DNA of 27,491 bases from Phycisphaerales bacterium UBA2421 (GTDB taxonomy: Bacteria > Planctomycetota > Phycisphaerae > Tepidisphaerales > Tepidisphaeraceae): assembly GCA_002343075.1 (NCBI GenBank), contig DDRH01000046.1:1-27491 (forward strand), written 5' to 3'. Below the pieces are notes generated by a model. The model did not search any database and was not told the DNA's origin. It was given only the letters and a program-made list of their open reading frames with translations. Position numbers and translations under genes: made by a program. Positions 1 to 8,198 of the stretch are shown here, piece by piece (position 1 is the first letter of the stretch; the number at the start of each line of letters is the position of its first letter).

Positions 1-107
1 AAGATGCGGTGCGCCGCGGTACAACATTTCCACCCACCGAAGAGACAGACCGCTGCAACAGTGAGAAGCGTCGCCCGTGAGATTACGTTTCGAATGGTCT
101 GAGTCAT
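1..107 (-). CDS. N-terminal fragment of a divergent hypothetical gene with a hydrophobic leader
   Basis: An open frame starts at ATG (107..105) and stays open to the left edge, giving 35 visible codons. The first residues are polar and basic (MTQTIRNVISR) and are followed by a hydrophobic run (ATLLTVAAVCLFGGW) like a signal peptide or membrane anchor. Two adjacent cysteines follow, but there is no clean lipobox. The gene is divergent from the secretin operon at 299, and the roughly 190 bp between them would hold both promoters. Only a weak purine stretch precedes the ATG. No family can be named from so short a piece; a spurious ORF remains possible. Confidence 0.4.
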   Translation of the reverse strand, partial: MTQTIRNVISRATLLTVAAVCLFGGWKCCTAAHRI

Positions 108-286
108 GCCCGATCTCACTGGAAAACACTACCTGCCGCCTCATTGTAACACGCAATCACTCCACTCTGTCACAGACGACGATTTATTGGCGCGGACGGT
201 GTCCGGTGTGATAGATTCTCGTCCATTGGCTTACAGCCGGTGCGGTCGACATCAACTATTGATTGACATCAGGACTTTTCAGAATC

Positions 287-291
287 GGGGA
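287..291 (+). promoter_or_regulatory. Shine-Dalgarno GGGGA setting the secretin start
   Basis: GGGGA lies 7 nt before GTG 299. The upstream in-frame TTG at 263 has no purine-rich sequence in front of it. This, together with the hydrophobic leader that begins at GTG 299, favours 299 as the start. Confidence 0.45.
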
Positions 292-298
292 CTGCCGC

Positions 299-1549
299 GT
301 GCGATTCAGTATCATCGTCGCCGGGATAACTGCGATGCTGGGGTTCGGCTGTAAATCGAGCGAGTCTTTCACAAGCTTGCCCGCGCAGCCGTCAGGCTTC
401 TTCGCCACGCCGCGCGATGGAAGCGTCACCGATCTGGCCGCACGTACGCCAACAAGCCGGCCCGTCGAACCCCCTCGCGAGCCGAGGCTGATCGAGCAGA
501 GCGACCGCTCCACCTTGATTTATCCCTGCCGAAACGCGCGAAGCGAGGTGCTCGCGAGCGCTATCGACGGGCTTGTCAGCCCGGAAGGATCAATCGAGGC
601 ATCGAGCGTCCTGAACTCGCTGGTTGTGTACGATCGCGCCGAAAACGTGCAGACCATGCTCACCGTCTTAAAGGAGTTGGATCGACCGACGAACCAACTT
701 CTGGTCGAAGCCCGCGTGCTCGAAGTTACGCTGGATCAGGATCTGGAAAGTGAAATCCGGCACTTCCTCAGCGTTGCTGGCGACGACTCTGTCGTCCAGA
801 CGATTGACACCAAGTTTGACACGCCCGGCTCGGCTCCACTTCTAGGGCAGGGTCTTAACCTCGCGCTGCGGACAATTGGCGCAGATGACGTCAAGCTTGA
901 TAACTTTGTCCGAGTCTTGCTCACGCGAGGAAAGGCCAAGATCCTTTCTTCACCCAACTTGATTGTCTCGCCAGGAACAGAGGCGAGCATCATCACCGGT
1001 CAGGAAGTGCCGATCCAATCAGTGACAACGGTGGGATCAAGTCAGAGCACAACAACGCAGTTCAAACGCGTCGGCATCAAGCTCAGGGTCAACCTCCTTC
1101 AGCTTGCCGGGGACACAGCGCGCCTGGAGTTGAACCCCGAAGTATCAACCGTTATCCGGTTCATCACCACCGGGCAGGTCGAGGGGCAGGAGATTCAGAA
1201 CCCGATCGTGGCCATTCGCAACATCACCAGCACCTTGTCCTTGCGAGACGGCGAGATTCTAACCGTCGGCGGGCTGCTCAGCACCGAGGATCGGCTCAAT
1301 ACCCGAGGCATTCCCGGCTTGCAGGATGTACCCGGAATCGGCCTGGCGTTTCAAAGCCGGCGGGAACAGCAGGTGCGGACGCAGGTGATCTTCTTCTTGC
1401 GTGTACACATCATCCCCGCAGGGGAGCCTAATCAGATTCGCGTGCTCCAGCCCGATGCGGGGTTTGAAGCGATCGACAAAATGATGGCAACCACCCTGCC
1501 TTCTACGACACAAAAATCGAGCGATACGCAAGATCGGAGCGCGCCATGA
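299..1549 (+). CDS. Secretin-domain outer-membrane protein of a MacAB-type export operon
   Basis: About 416 aa from GTG 299 (an in-frame TTG at 263 would add 12 aa). The N-terminus is a signal sequence ending near Cys18 (LGFGC), perhaps a degenerate lipobox. Residues ~65-140 form one short N-domain-like module ending in LDRPTNQLLVEARVLEVTL, the usual entry to a secretin domain. The C-terminal ~250 residues carry secretin (PF00263) hallmarks: KILSSPNLIVSPGTEASI, then VPIQSVTTV, then LRDGEILTVGGLL, and finally GIPGLQDVPGIGLAF. Secretins form multimeric gated channels in the outer membrane. The usual series of N0-N3 domains is shortened to about one, so the periplasmic reach is small. The stop overlaps the ATG of the adaptor gene (ATGA), which shows translational coupling. 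No type II or type IV secretion ATPase or pilin gene is nearby; the partners here are MacAB-like. Secretin fold is confident, role in export is inferred. Confidence 0.85.
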   Translation: MRFSIIVAGITAMLGFGCKSSESFTSLPAQPSGFFATPRDGSVTDLAARTPTSRPVEPPREPRLIEQSDRSTLIYPCRNARSEVLASAIDGLVSPEGSIEASSVLNSLVVYDRAENVQTMLTVLKELDRPTNQLLVEARVLEVTLDQDLESEIRHFLSVAGDDSVVQTIDTKFDTPGSAPLLGQGLNLALRTIGADDVKLDNFVRVLLTRGKAKILSSPNLIVSPGTEASIITGQEVPIQSVTTVGSSQSTTTQFKRVGIKLRVNLLQLAGDTARLELNPEVSTVIRFITTGQVEGQEIQNPIVAIRNITSTLSLRDGEILTVGGLLSTEDRLNTRGIPGLQDVPGIGLAFQSRREQQVRTQVIFFLRVHIIPAGEPNQIRVLQPDAGFEAIDKMMATTLPSTTQKSSDTQDRSAP

Positions 1550-3102
1550 ACGCGCTTCGACCCAAAACCGGCTGGCTGTGGCTCATCCTGGGCGTGGTCA
1601 TCGTCACGGCGGTCGCCGGAATCAGCCCCCGCGCCCGCGGACTGTTCTTCGGCAGTGAAGGCGCGGCTGTAAACTCGGAGAGCACCCGGTCAAAGGTCGA
1701 AACCGCGATTGCAACACGCCAAACCCTCAAAGTCGTGTTCGTGGAGTTGGGCAGGCTGCGCGCGATCAAAAGCGAGTTGATCTTTCCCATGATCAGCGGA
1801 CGACAACTCAAGATTACCTGGCTCGTGCCGGAAGGTAGCACCGTCACGAAAGGTGATCGGTTGGTCAGCTTTGAGAGCAAGGAGTTTGAAGAGCAGCTTC
1901 TGACCATGAACGGCGAACTGGAGGCGGCGCGCAATGAGTTGATCGTCGCAGAGGCTGCGGTTGATATTGCGTTGTCTACGGGTAAGAGTGCCGTCGCCAC
2001 CGCCAAGACAAAGCTCAAGCAGGCCGAGGTCGAGTGGAAAACCTACCGCGACCTCGAAGGCCCGAAACGTATCGGCGAACTTGATAAATCGATCAATGAA
2101 AGCCGTACACGATTGCTGGAAGCTGCCAAGGGCCTGGAAGACGCCCGCAGGGCGATGGACGACCAGCTTTTCATTGAAGACGAGCAGAGAAAGGTCCTGG
2201 AAGGCCGCCTCGGCGACGCCCGCGATTCATCCGACACGGCCAAGCGCATTCTCGACAACTTTCTGCTGCAGAAGAAGATCTTCCGACAATATGAATATCC
2301 GCAGCAATTCGACGCAAAGCGCGAAGCCTTCATCAATGCCGAGTTGGATGTAAAGAAAGCCGAAACCACCGCTGCGCGCGAGAACACGCAGAAAGAGGCG
2401 GAACTGGCCAAAGTGAGGGAAAAAATCTCCCGATTAGACCGCAACATTGCGACGACCAAAGACAACATCTCGAAATGCACAATTCTCGCGCCGTGCGATG
2501 GGCTGATTGTCTACGGCGACCCAAACTCCAACATCTATTACGGCGAACGCCTGGCCGTCGGCGCAAGCTGGTATGGTGGAAATGCCATGATGAACATCCC
2601 CGATTTGAGCGCCTTTGAAGTCGACCTCGGAATTCCGGAGGAGTACCGCGGTCGGGTGCAGGAAGCGGCACCGGTCAACATCAGCCTCGATGCGGTTCCC
2701 GACCTGACTATTGCCGGCAAGCTCAAGTCGATTGCCCGCGTGACGCAAACGGACAATTACTACGACGACGGCTCCAGTGGACGCAAATTCAAATCGGTCG
2801 TGTCACTCGATTCGACTGACACCCGCCTCATCAGCGGCATGTCGGCGCGCGTGGAGATCATTGCCGATGCGGTGGAGAATGCACTGTGCATCCCGGTCGA
2901 CGGCGTTTTCAACGTCGGCGGCAGCCCCTCGGTGTTTGTGAAAGAAAGTGGACGGCTCACCCCCCGGCGGGTCAAGCCCGGGAAACGCAACGACAGTTTC
3001 GTTCAGATCGTCGAAGGATTGACCGACGGCGAGGCGATTTCCCTCATCGCCCCACCCGATTTCCAGAACAACGCCACAACACAACCGGCACAAAAGCTGT
3101 GA
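1546..3102 (+). CDS. HlyD/MacA-family periplasmic adaptor with long coiled coil
   Basis: 518 aa. There is one N-terminal membrane anchor (TGWLWLILGVVIVTAVAGIS). A half lipoyl-like segment follows (LKITWLVPEGSTVTKGDRLVSFESKEF), then about 200 residues rich in Glu, Lys, Arg and Ala with heptad character (residues ~115-310), which is the alpha-helical hairpin of membrane-fusion proteins. The second lipoyl half is CTILAPCDGLIVYG, and beta-barrel and membrane-proximal domains end in GLTDGEAISLIAP. Adaptors of this family couple an inner-membrane ABC transporter to an outer-membrane channel. The coiled coil is longer than in typical MacA (about 370 aa overall), which may compensate for the short periplasmic part of the upstream secretin. 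It overlaps the secretin stop at its start and the ATPase start (GTGA) at its end, so the genes are co-translated. Confidence 0.88.
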   Translation: MNALRPKTGWLWLILGVVIVTAVAGISPRARGLFFGSEGAAVNSESTRSKVETAIATRQTLKVVFVELGRLRAIKSELIFPMISGRQLKITWLVPEGSTVTKGDRLVSFESKEFEEQLLTMNGELEAARNELIVAEAAVDIALSTGKSAVATAKTKLKQAEVEWKTYRDLEGPKRIGELDKSINESRTRLLEAAKGLEDARRAMDDQLFIEDEQRKVLEGRLGDARDSSDTAKRILDNFLLQKKIFRQYEYPQQFDAKREAFINAELDVKKAETTAARENTQKEAELAKVREKISRLDRNIATTKDNISKCTILAPCDGLIVYGDPNSNIYYGERLAVGASWYGGNAMMNIPDLSAFEVDLGIPEEYRGRVQEAAPVNISLDAVPDLTIAGKLKSIARVTQTDNYYDDGSSGRKFKSVVSLDSTDTRLISGMSARVEIIADAVENALCIPVDGVFNVGGSPSVFVKESGRLTPRRVKPGKRNDSFVQIVEGLTDGEAISLIAPPDFQNNATTQPAQKL

Positions 3103-3776
3103 ATCATCCCGCCGTCATTTCGTTGCAGAATGTCCACAAGTTCTATCGATCGGGAGAGCGCCGGCTGCATGTGCTGCGCGGAATCTCGATGGAGGTGCGC
3201 ACGGGGGAATACGTCGCCATCATGGGACCCAGTGGCAGCGGCAAGAGCACCATGCTGAACCTGCTCGGTCTGCTGGATGTGGCCGACGCCGGAACATATA
3301 TCCTTGCCGGCGAAGATGTCTCCCGCATGCCCGAGCATCTGCTTTCGCGGCTACGTAACAGGCAGATTGGCTTCGTCTTTCAGTCGTTTAATCTGTTTCA
3401 GCAACTCACGGTGCAGCAGAACATTGAAGTACCCATGAGTTACGGCGGTGTCCCCATTCTCGAACGCCGTCGCCGCGCGCGAATGCTAGCGGAGCGAGTT
3501 GGGCTTTCCGAGCGGCTGCATCATCGTCCCATGCAGTTGTCCGGCGGTGAAATGCAGCGGGTCGCCATCGCCCGGGCCATGGCCAACCAACCCTCACTCA
3601 TCCTCGCCGACGAACCCACTGGCAACCTCGACGAGGCGACCGGAGAAGAAGTGCTTCGCCTCTTCGAAGAGCTTGTTTCACAGGGCACGAGCATCATCCT
3701 TGTTACCCACAATCCATCGTACCGCGCACGCGTGCAGAAGGTCCTGCAGATGAAAGGTGGTGAACTGTTCGCTTAG
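3099..3776 (+). CDS. MacB/LolD-type ABC transporter ATP-binding protein
   Basis: 225 aa from GTG 3099, whose last two bases overlap the adaptor TGA. An upstream reading in the same frame is only the shadow of the adaptor gene. All nucleotide-binding motifs are present: Walker A GPSGSGKST, Q-loop FVFQSFNLF, signature LSGGEMQRVAIARA, Walker B LILADEPTGNLD, and switch His in VTHN. The family drives MacB/LolCDE-type mechanotransmission ABC systems, in which ATP hydrolysis on the cytoplasmic side moves the periplasmic domains of the FtsX-like permease. E. coli MacB has ATPase and permease fused; here they are separate genes 12 nt apart. Confidence 0.92.
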   Translation: MNHPAVISLQNVHKFYRSGERRLHVLRGISMEVRTGEYVAIMGPSGSGKSTMLNLLGLLDVADAGTYILAGEDVSRMPEHLLSRLRNRQIGFVFQSFNLFQQLTVQQNIEVPMSYGGVPILERRRRARMLAERVGLSERLHHRPMQLSGGEMQRVAIARAMANQPSLILADEPTGNLDEATGEEVLRLFEELVSQGTSIILVTHNPSYRARVQKVLQMKGGELFA

Positions 3777-3788
3777 CAACCGAGTATC

Positions 3789-5066
3789 ATGGATCTATTC
3801 GAAACAATTCGCACGGCACTGCTCGACCTTGCCACCCGCAAGTTTCGATCCGCCCTGGCCACACTTGGCATCATGTTTGCTGTGGCTTCGGTGCTGGCCA
3901 TGATTTCGATAAGCGACGGTGCCCGACGGGAGACATTGAACCGCATCGCACTTCTAGGGGTGGACAACGTTATCATACGAACCGTCAAGCCGCCCAAGCC
4001 GGAAGTCGCCCCTACCGACTCCGCTCAACAGCAGCAGAGGTATATTAGTGAGTATGGACTGAAACGCCGCGACCTCGATCACGTCCGACACACCTTTGCG
4101 CTCGTGCGGCACTCGGTAGGAGTTAAAAACACCCGGCAGACCGTCCACACCAAGACCATCAATCGCAAACTCGACCTGCCCGTCCTCGCGACCGAGCCCA
4201 GGTACATGGAAATCACTCGATCGCGGCTGCTGGCGGGCCGGTTCCTGCATGAGACCGACTTGGAGCAAAAACTCAACATTTGCGTCATCGGTTCCCGAGC
4301 GGCGGCGAAGGTGTTTGCGTGGATCGAGCCAATCGGACAGTCGCTCCGCATCGGTAACGACTGGTATACGGTGGTCGGCGTGCTGGACAACGATTCCGCC
4401 GCTCGCGACGCCGGCGGGGATGACATTGCAAACGCCATTTTCATTCCTATCACAACCGCGGGCATGCGTTACGGCGACGTGAGCATGCAACGCAATGAAG
4501 GTACGCGTGAGATTAACAAGATCGAGTTGGATGCGATCTACATCCAGTTGGAAGAGCAGGCGGCGGTCGAGCCGACCGCGGCGCGGTTGGGGCATTATCT
4601 ATCTTCGAACAGGGAACGACAGGACTATGAGTTGGTCGTCCCGCTGGAGTTGATGAAGCAATCGGCTGCGACGCAGCGCATCTTTACCATCGTCATGGCT
4701 TCGATCGCTGGAATCTCGTTACTGATCGGCGGTATCGGCATCATGAACATCATGCTTGCCAACGTTTCCGAGCGACGCAAGGAAATCGGCACCCGCAGGG
4801 CGCTTGGCGCCCGTCGGCTCGACATCGTGAGGCAGTTTTTGGTCGAATCGGCGACTCTCACCACGCTCGGCGGGCTGGTGGGGCTGGCCCTCGGCTATGG
4901 CTTATCGCAACTGGTCGCCGGATACGCCGGCTGGCCGACTTATGTTGCCCCGATTACGGTTTTCTTAAGCTTGAGTGTGTCAATCATTAGTGGGCTGGCG
5001 TTTGGCCTGTGGCCGGCATGGGTCGCGGCCAACACAAACCCAATTGAAGCGCTTCGGTCCGACTAG
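3789..5066 (+). CDS. MacB-type FtsX-domain ABC transporter permease
   Basis: 425 aa. The topology is that of MacB: TM1 after a short cytoplasmic segment (FRSALATLGIMFAVASVLAM), a large periplasmic MacB_PCD domain (residues ~45-295), then three C-terminal TM helices with the FtsX signature NVSERRKEIGTRRALGA and the terminal ANTNPIEALRSD. It lies 12 nt downstream of the ATPase and completes the four-gene export operon. The substrate cannot be read from the sequence; known family members export peptides, lipopeptides, siderophores or lipoproteins. The gene ends exactly where the convergent SGNH hydrolase gene ends, with no room for a dedicated terminator. Confidence 0.9.
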   Translation: MDLFETIRTALLDLATRKFRSALATLGIMFAVASVLAMISISDGARRETLNRIALLGVDNVIIRTVKPPKPEVAPTDSAQQQQRYISEYGLKRRDLDHVRHTFALVRHSVGVKNTRQTVHTKTINRKLDLPVLATEPRYMEITRSRLLAGRFLHETDLEQKLNICVIGSRAAAKVFAWIEPIGQSLRIGNDWYTVVGVLDNDSAARDAGGDDIANAIFIPITTAGMRYGDVSMQRNEGTREINKIELDAIYIQLEEQAAVEPTAARLGHYLSSNRERQDYELVVPLELMKQSAATQRIFTIVMASIAGISLLIGGIGIMNIMLANVSERRKEIGTRRALGARRLDIVRQFLVESATLTTLGGLVGLALGYGLSQLVAGYAGWPTYVAPITVFLSLSVSIISGLAFGLWPAWVAANTNPIEALRSD

Positions 5067-5738
5067 CTAACGAGCCATCACTTCATCGATCGCGCGGGCC
5101 CAAAGTGCATACTGCGCCGCGGAAGGATGCAGGCCATCTTCGGCTACGAGCGCCGGCTGGGTCGCCGCGCGACGCGATATCGCAGTCAGGTCCACGAAGG
5201 TCACAAGCCGGGTAACCGCCGTGCTTCGGCAGACTTCATTGAAGGCATCGATCTGCTGCGCGATGATCTCACGATCCCGGCCTTCGGCAAACGGCATAAC
5301 GCCCCAATCGGGGATCGACACGACGATGACCCTTCCGGAATCGCCCCCGGCCAGAGCGACGGCGCGTTCGAGCACACTCGCGAACGCAGCTCGAAACGCC
5401 TCGGCCGTGCCCCCCCGGTACTGATCGTTCACGCCGATCAGCAGCGTCACATAGTCAAACGGCCCGGCAGGTTTTTGTGCGTCAATCGCCGCATGCAATT
5501 CCCCGGTTGTCCAGCCCGTGCGGGCGATGATCGCCACGTCGCCGATCATGACACCCCGCTCCCGAAGCCGCCGGCTGAGTTGCACGGGCCATCGATGCTC
5601 TGCTTCCACCGATTCGCCGATGGTGTATGAATCGCCCAGCGCCAGCATTCGCAGCGTGCCATCTGAAAATGTCATCGGATTTCGCTCGCAGGAAAGTGAT
5701 GCCGCACAACACAGAACTAGCGCCAGCACGCATCTCAC
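5067..5738 (-). CDS. SGNH/GDSL-family hydrolase, probable lipoprotein
   Basis: 223 aa. The N-terminus (MRCVLALVLCCAASLSC) is a signal peptide with a lipobox-like end at Cys17, so the enzyme is probably exported and possibly lipid-anchored. All SGNH blocks are visible: block I LALGDSYT with nucleophile Ser37, block II Gly in ARTGWTTGE, block III GVND with Asn104, block V DGLHPS with Asp201 and His204. Family members are esterases, lipases or carbohydrate acetyl-esterases; the substrate cannot be told. The ATG overlaps the stop of the upstream globin gene (ATGA), so it is translated as the last gene of the epimerase-globin-hydrolase unit. Confidence 0.87.
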   Translation of the reverse strand: MRCVLALVLCCAASLSCERNPMTFSDGTLRMLALGDSYTIGESVEAEHRWPVQLSRRLRERGVMIGDVAIIARTGWTTGELHAAIDAQKPAGPFDYVTLLIGVNDQYRGGTAEAFRAAFASVLERAVALAGGDSGRVIVVSIPDWGVMPFAEGRDREIIAQQIDAFNEVCRSTAVTRLVTFVDLTAISRRAATQPALVAEDGLHPSAAQYALWARAIDEVMAR

Positions 5739-6127
5739 TGGGTTCCATCCGCTCGGTTAATGAGAAAATTCGCACTTTCGCTGAAGTATCGCCGCAGCAA
5801 CTGCGCGGGCTCTGGCGGAAACGCAGCATCAGTGAGCGCCTCCTGCATCACCTGCACCCACCGATCAGCGGCGGCGCGGTCGATTGCAAAAGCGGCGTGG
5901 CGCATGCGGAGACGCGGATGCCCGCGCGCCTGCACATAGCTGTCCGGCCCGCCGAAGCGATAGGTAAGAAAACTGCAGAGCCGCTGCTCTGCGCCGGTCA
6001 GGTCGTGTTTCGGGTAAATCGCACTCAGGAGAGGATCGCTCGCGACCCGCCGAAAAAATGCCGCCGTCAGAGTTGCGAAGCCGGCTTCGCCAATCGCCAG
6101 ATAAACATCCTGCTCGCTCAGGGGCAT
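5735..6127 (-). CDS. Group II (HbO-type) truncated hemoglobin
   Basis: 130 aa from ATG 6127; an in-frame GTG at 6154 would add nine residues not expected in the family. It follows mycobacterial HbO closely: DLTGAEQRL, then GGPDSYVQARGHPRLRMRH containing the proximal HisF8, then WVQVM with TrpG8. TyrCD1 is retained (AIYP). The residue aligned with distal TyrB10 is Phe (AFFRRV where HbO has RFYAQV), which should change ligand stabilisation. Group II globins bind O2 and NO and are linked to detoxification or redox chemistry. The gene sits 39 nt after the epimerase and overlaps the hydrolase start. Confidence 0.88.
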   Translation of the reverse strand: MPLSEQDVYLAIGEAGFATLTAAFFRRVASDPLLSAIYPKHDLTGAEQRLCSFLTYRFGGPDSYVQARGHPRLRMRHAAFAIDRAAADRWVQVMQEALTDAAFPPEPAQLLRRYFSESANFLINRADGTQ

Positions 6128-6166
6128 ACCGCTTTGACGATACAGCCACCGCACCGGGCGATCAAT

Positions 6167-7108
6167 TCACCCGGATGGTCTGGTTTTTGCTGTCTGGGTG
6201 TACCACTCGATTGTGTGCCGTAGTCCGACATCCAGGGGCGTGACGGGGGCGTCTCCCAGCAACCGATGCCGTGAGGCGGTGTCGGCGGCGAACTCCTGTT
6301 CGTCGGCGCGGTCGGCCAATTCGCCAAAAATCGGCTTGACGCGCGAGTTCATCATCTCCCCAAGCCGCCGGGCTACCGCGCGGACGGGCGTAAGCACGCC
6401 CGTTCCGATATCGATCGTCTTTCCCGCCAGCCCCGGCACCGCGGCGGCGAGGGCGAGGTCTCTTGCTACGTCGTCAACATACACCCAATCGACCGCGCGC
6501 CGCCCCGATGTCAGCCGTGGCGACTCGTGGCGCAGCAGGGACGTTGTGACATACGGAATCAGCTTGCGCAGATCGCGCTGGCCGGGGCCATAAACCATGA
6601 AAATCCTGGCCAGCACAACGGGAACGCTAAATGTCTGATGAAACATCAATCCGTACGCCGCCGCCGCATGCTTGCTGGCCGAATAGGGCGACGACGGAAC
6701 CACGCGACCGCCGGAAGCCGCCTGCGGGTCTTCCTGCGACCCGGCAAGGACAATCCGCTCACATTGATGCTTCGCTGCAGCCTCGAGTAGCCACACGGTC
6801 GATGCCAGGTTGGCGAGAAACGTTGGCGCAACCTGTTCTATCGACCGCGCCGCCGATGTCGCGCCGGCGAGATGGAAGATCACGTCAAAGCGATTTCGCT
6901 CAAAGACAGCTCTCACTTCCGCGGGTTGAGCCAGATCGAGTGAGATTGTCTCATCGACACAATCGAGCTGCGCTTCCGATCGAGTGGTGCCCAAGACCCG
7001 CACGCCATTTTCTCGCAATAACCCGCACAGCCGAGCGCCAATAAACCCACCCGCACCGGTGACCAGCGCGGTCTTTCCACGGAGAGGCTTGAGGCTGTCC
7101 AACTGCAT
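6167..7108 (-). CDS. NAD(P)-dependent epimerase/dehydratase (extended SDR)
   Basis: 313 aa, the normal length for the family. The Rossmann motif TGAGGFIG lies at residues ~17-24, the mid-fold motif is FHLAGATS, the catalytic YxxxK is in PYSASKHAA, and ARIFMVYGPGQRD and DWVYVDDVARDLALA are typical of nucleotide-sugar epimerases/dehydratases. It would act in the cytoplasm on an NDP-sugar. A GT9 glycosyltransferase is encoded about 1 kb away, compatible with surface-glycan synthesis, but the two are not co-transcribed. It is the first gene of the minus-strand unit with the globin and the SGNH hydrolase. Confidence 0.88.
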   Translation of the reverse strand: MQLDSLKPLRGKTALVTGAGGFIGARLCGLLRENGVRVLGTTRSEAQLDCVDETISLDLAQPAEVRAVFERNRFDVIFHLAGATSAARSIEQVAPTFLANLASTVWLLEAAAKHQCERIVLAGSQEDPQAASGGRVVPSSPYSASKHAAAAYGLMFHQTFSVPVVLARIFMVYGPGQRDLRKLIPYVTTSLLRHESPRLTSGRRAVDWVYVDDVARDLALAAAVPGLAGKTIDIGTGVLTPVRAVARRLGEMMNSRVKPIFGELADRADEQEFAADTASRHRLLGDAPVTPLDVGLRHTIEWYTQTAKTRPSG

Positions 7109-7281
7109 TCAAGAAACCTAATCCGGATTCGTCGGCTTGCAATACGGGAAAGGCGCAATTTCCGCCGCCCGAACGCCTCAGCCAGCCAGAAGTGAGTCAC
7201 GCCGCGCGACTTATGCCGCTTATTCCGAACCTTTCGCAACCCACCCCGTCAACGCGCGATTATGATTGCCCGGCTCGTCAT

Positions 7282-7286
7282 GGAGG
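7282..7286 (+). promoter_or_regulatory. Shine-Dalgarno GGAGG deciding the start at 7293
   Basis: A perfect GGAGG ends 6 nt before ATG 7293. The longer reading from TTG 7266 has no such site and would place the ribosome-binding site inside the gene. Confidence 0.6.
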
Positions 7287-7292
7287 ATAGTG

Positions 7293-8198
7293 ATGTCGGT
7301 CGTATCGCCGGATGCGTGGTTGGATCGAGTCGAGGTGCGCTGTGCCACCTGCGGGTATAGCTTGCGCGGCATATCGCAGGATGGGGCCTGCCCCGAATGC
7401 GGGCGGCCTGTGTCGCAGTCGGTTGAGCCTGAAGTGATTGTCTACCCGCCGGCCCAAGTGCGGTGGTCGCGCATGGTCGTGCTAGGCGTCTGCATCTGGC
7501 TGTTCGCGACATTTGAGTCAATTGGCACGGTGTTGATCATGCGTTTCAGCGACGACTACGGCGGGACGATCGCCAAGCTGAATTATGTCGGGCCGAAGGT
7601 GTGGACCGTTTCGCTCATCCAGCGGTCGGTCGGCTATCAGCCGGGCAGTTGGGGCGTTAACGGCGTAACGCGGGGATTGCTCATCGCTGTTGCAATTCTG
7701 CTTATTACAACTCCAAAGGTAGAGCGAGGCTGGCAGGAGCCGCTACGGAGTATTCGGTACTGGGCGCGATGGGCACCGGTCATTCTCTTTGGGGGGTTTC
7801 TTGGATTATCGCTCGGAAGTGAAGGCGTCGGGTACAACGATCCGCAGGTGCGCAAGTTTGTTATGACTGCAATCGCGGGGGTCGAACTGCCTGCGACGCT
7901 GCTGCTCTACCTGCACCTTCGCAACCTGGCAAAATCACTCTGTCTTGCTGGTGCGGCATCCACATTTTTTTGGACAGGGTTGATCGCGGCGTTGTTAATG
8001 GTGGGCGCGGTCACACTTCTCACGGTCGGTTCGACGCTCGCCGACGACCGAAACGCGTTGCCGCTGCAGGCGGCGGTCAGTTTGTACATGGCCGCGTCGG
8101 TCGCGTCGGCGGCGGCGGCGCTGGGGGCGGTCATTCGTCTGACGATGGAGCTTCTACCGATCGCGCTCCAGCCGAGGCGCGGGCGAGCAACTCACTAA
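7293..8198 (+). CDS. Membrane protein with N-terminal CxxC...CxxC zinc ribbon
   Basis: 301 aa. Residues 17-36 form a four-cysteine knuckle (CATCGYSLRG, then CPECGRP; Cys17, 20, 33, 36). After a short linker come about six hydrophobic segments, including VVLGVCIWLFATFESIGTVL, LLIAVAILLITT, WAPVILFGGFLGLSLG and TFFWTGLIAALLMVGAVTLL, so the ribbon lies at the end of a polytopic inner-membrane protein. From general knowledge, this CGYxLRG...CPECG ribbon fused to membrane helices is frequent in planctomycete genomes; its function is unknown. The last 68 bp overlap the 3' end of the convergent glycosyltransferase gene. Confidence 0.72.
   Translation: MSVVSPDAWLDRVEVRCATCGYSLRGISQDGACPECGRPVSQSVEPEVIVYPPAQVRWSRMVVLGVCIWLFATFESIGTVLIMRFSDDYGGTIAKLNYVGPKVWTVSLIQRSVGYQPGSWGVNGVTRGLLIAVAILLITTPKVERGWQEPLRSIRYWARWAPVILFGGFLGLSLGSEGVGYNDPQVRKFVMTAIAGVELPATLLLYLHLRNLAKSLCLAGAASTFFWTGLIAALLMVGAVTLLTVGSTLADDRNALPLQAAVSLYMAASVASAAAALGAVIRLTMELLPIALQPRRGRATH

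Noticed and set aside
106..354. 82-aa plus-strand ORF before the secretin
   Set aside because: It overlaps the start of the secretin gene in another frame, has no ribosome-binding site, and its composition (many Arg, His, Cys) is not protein-like.
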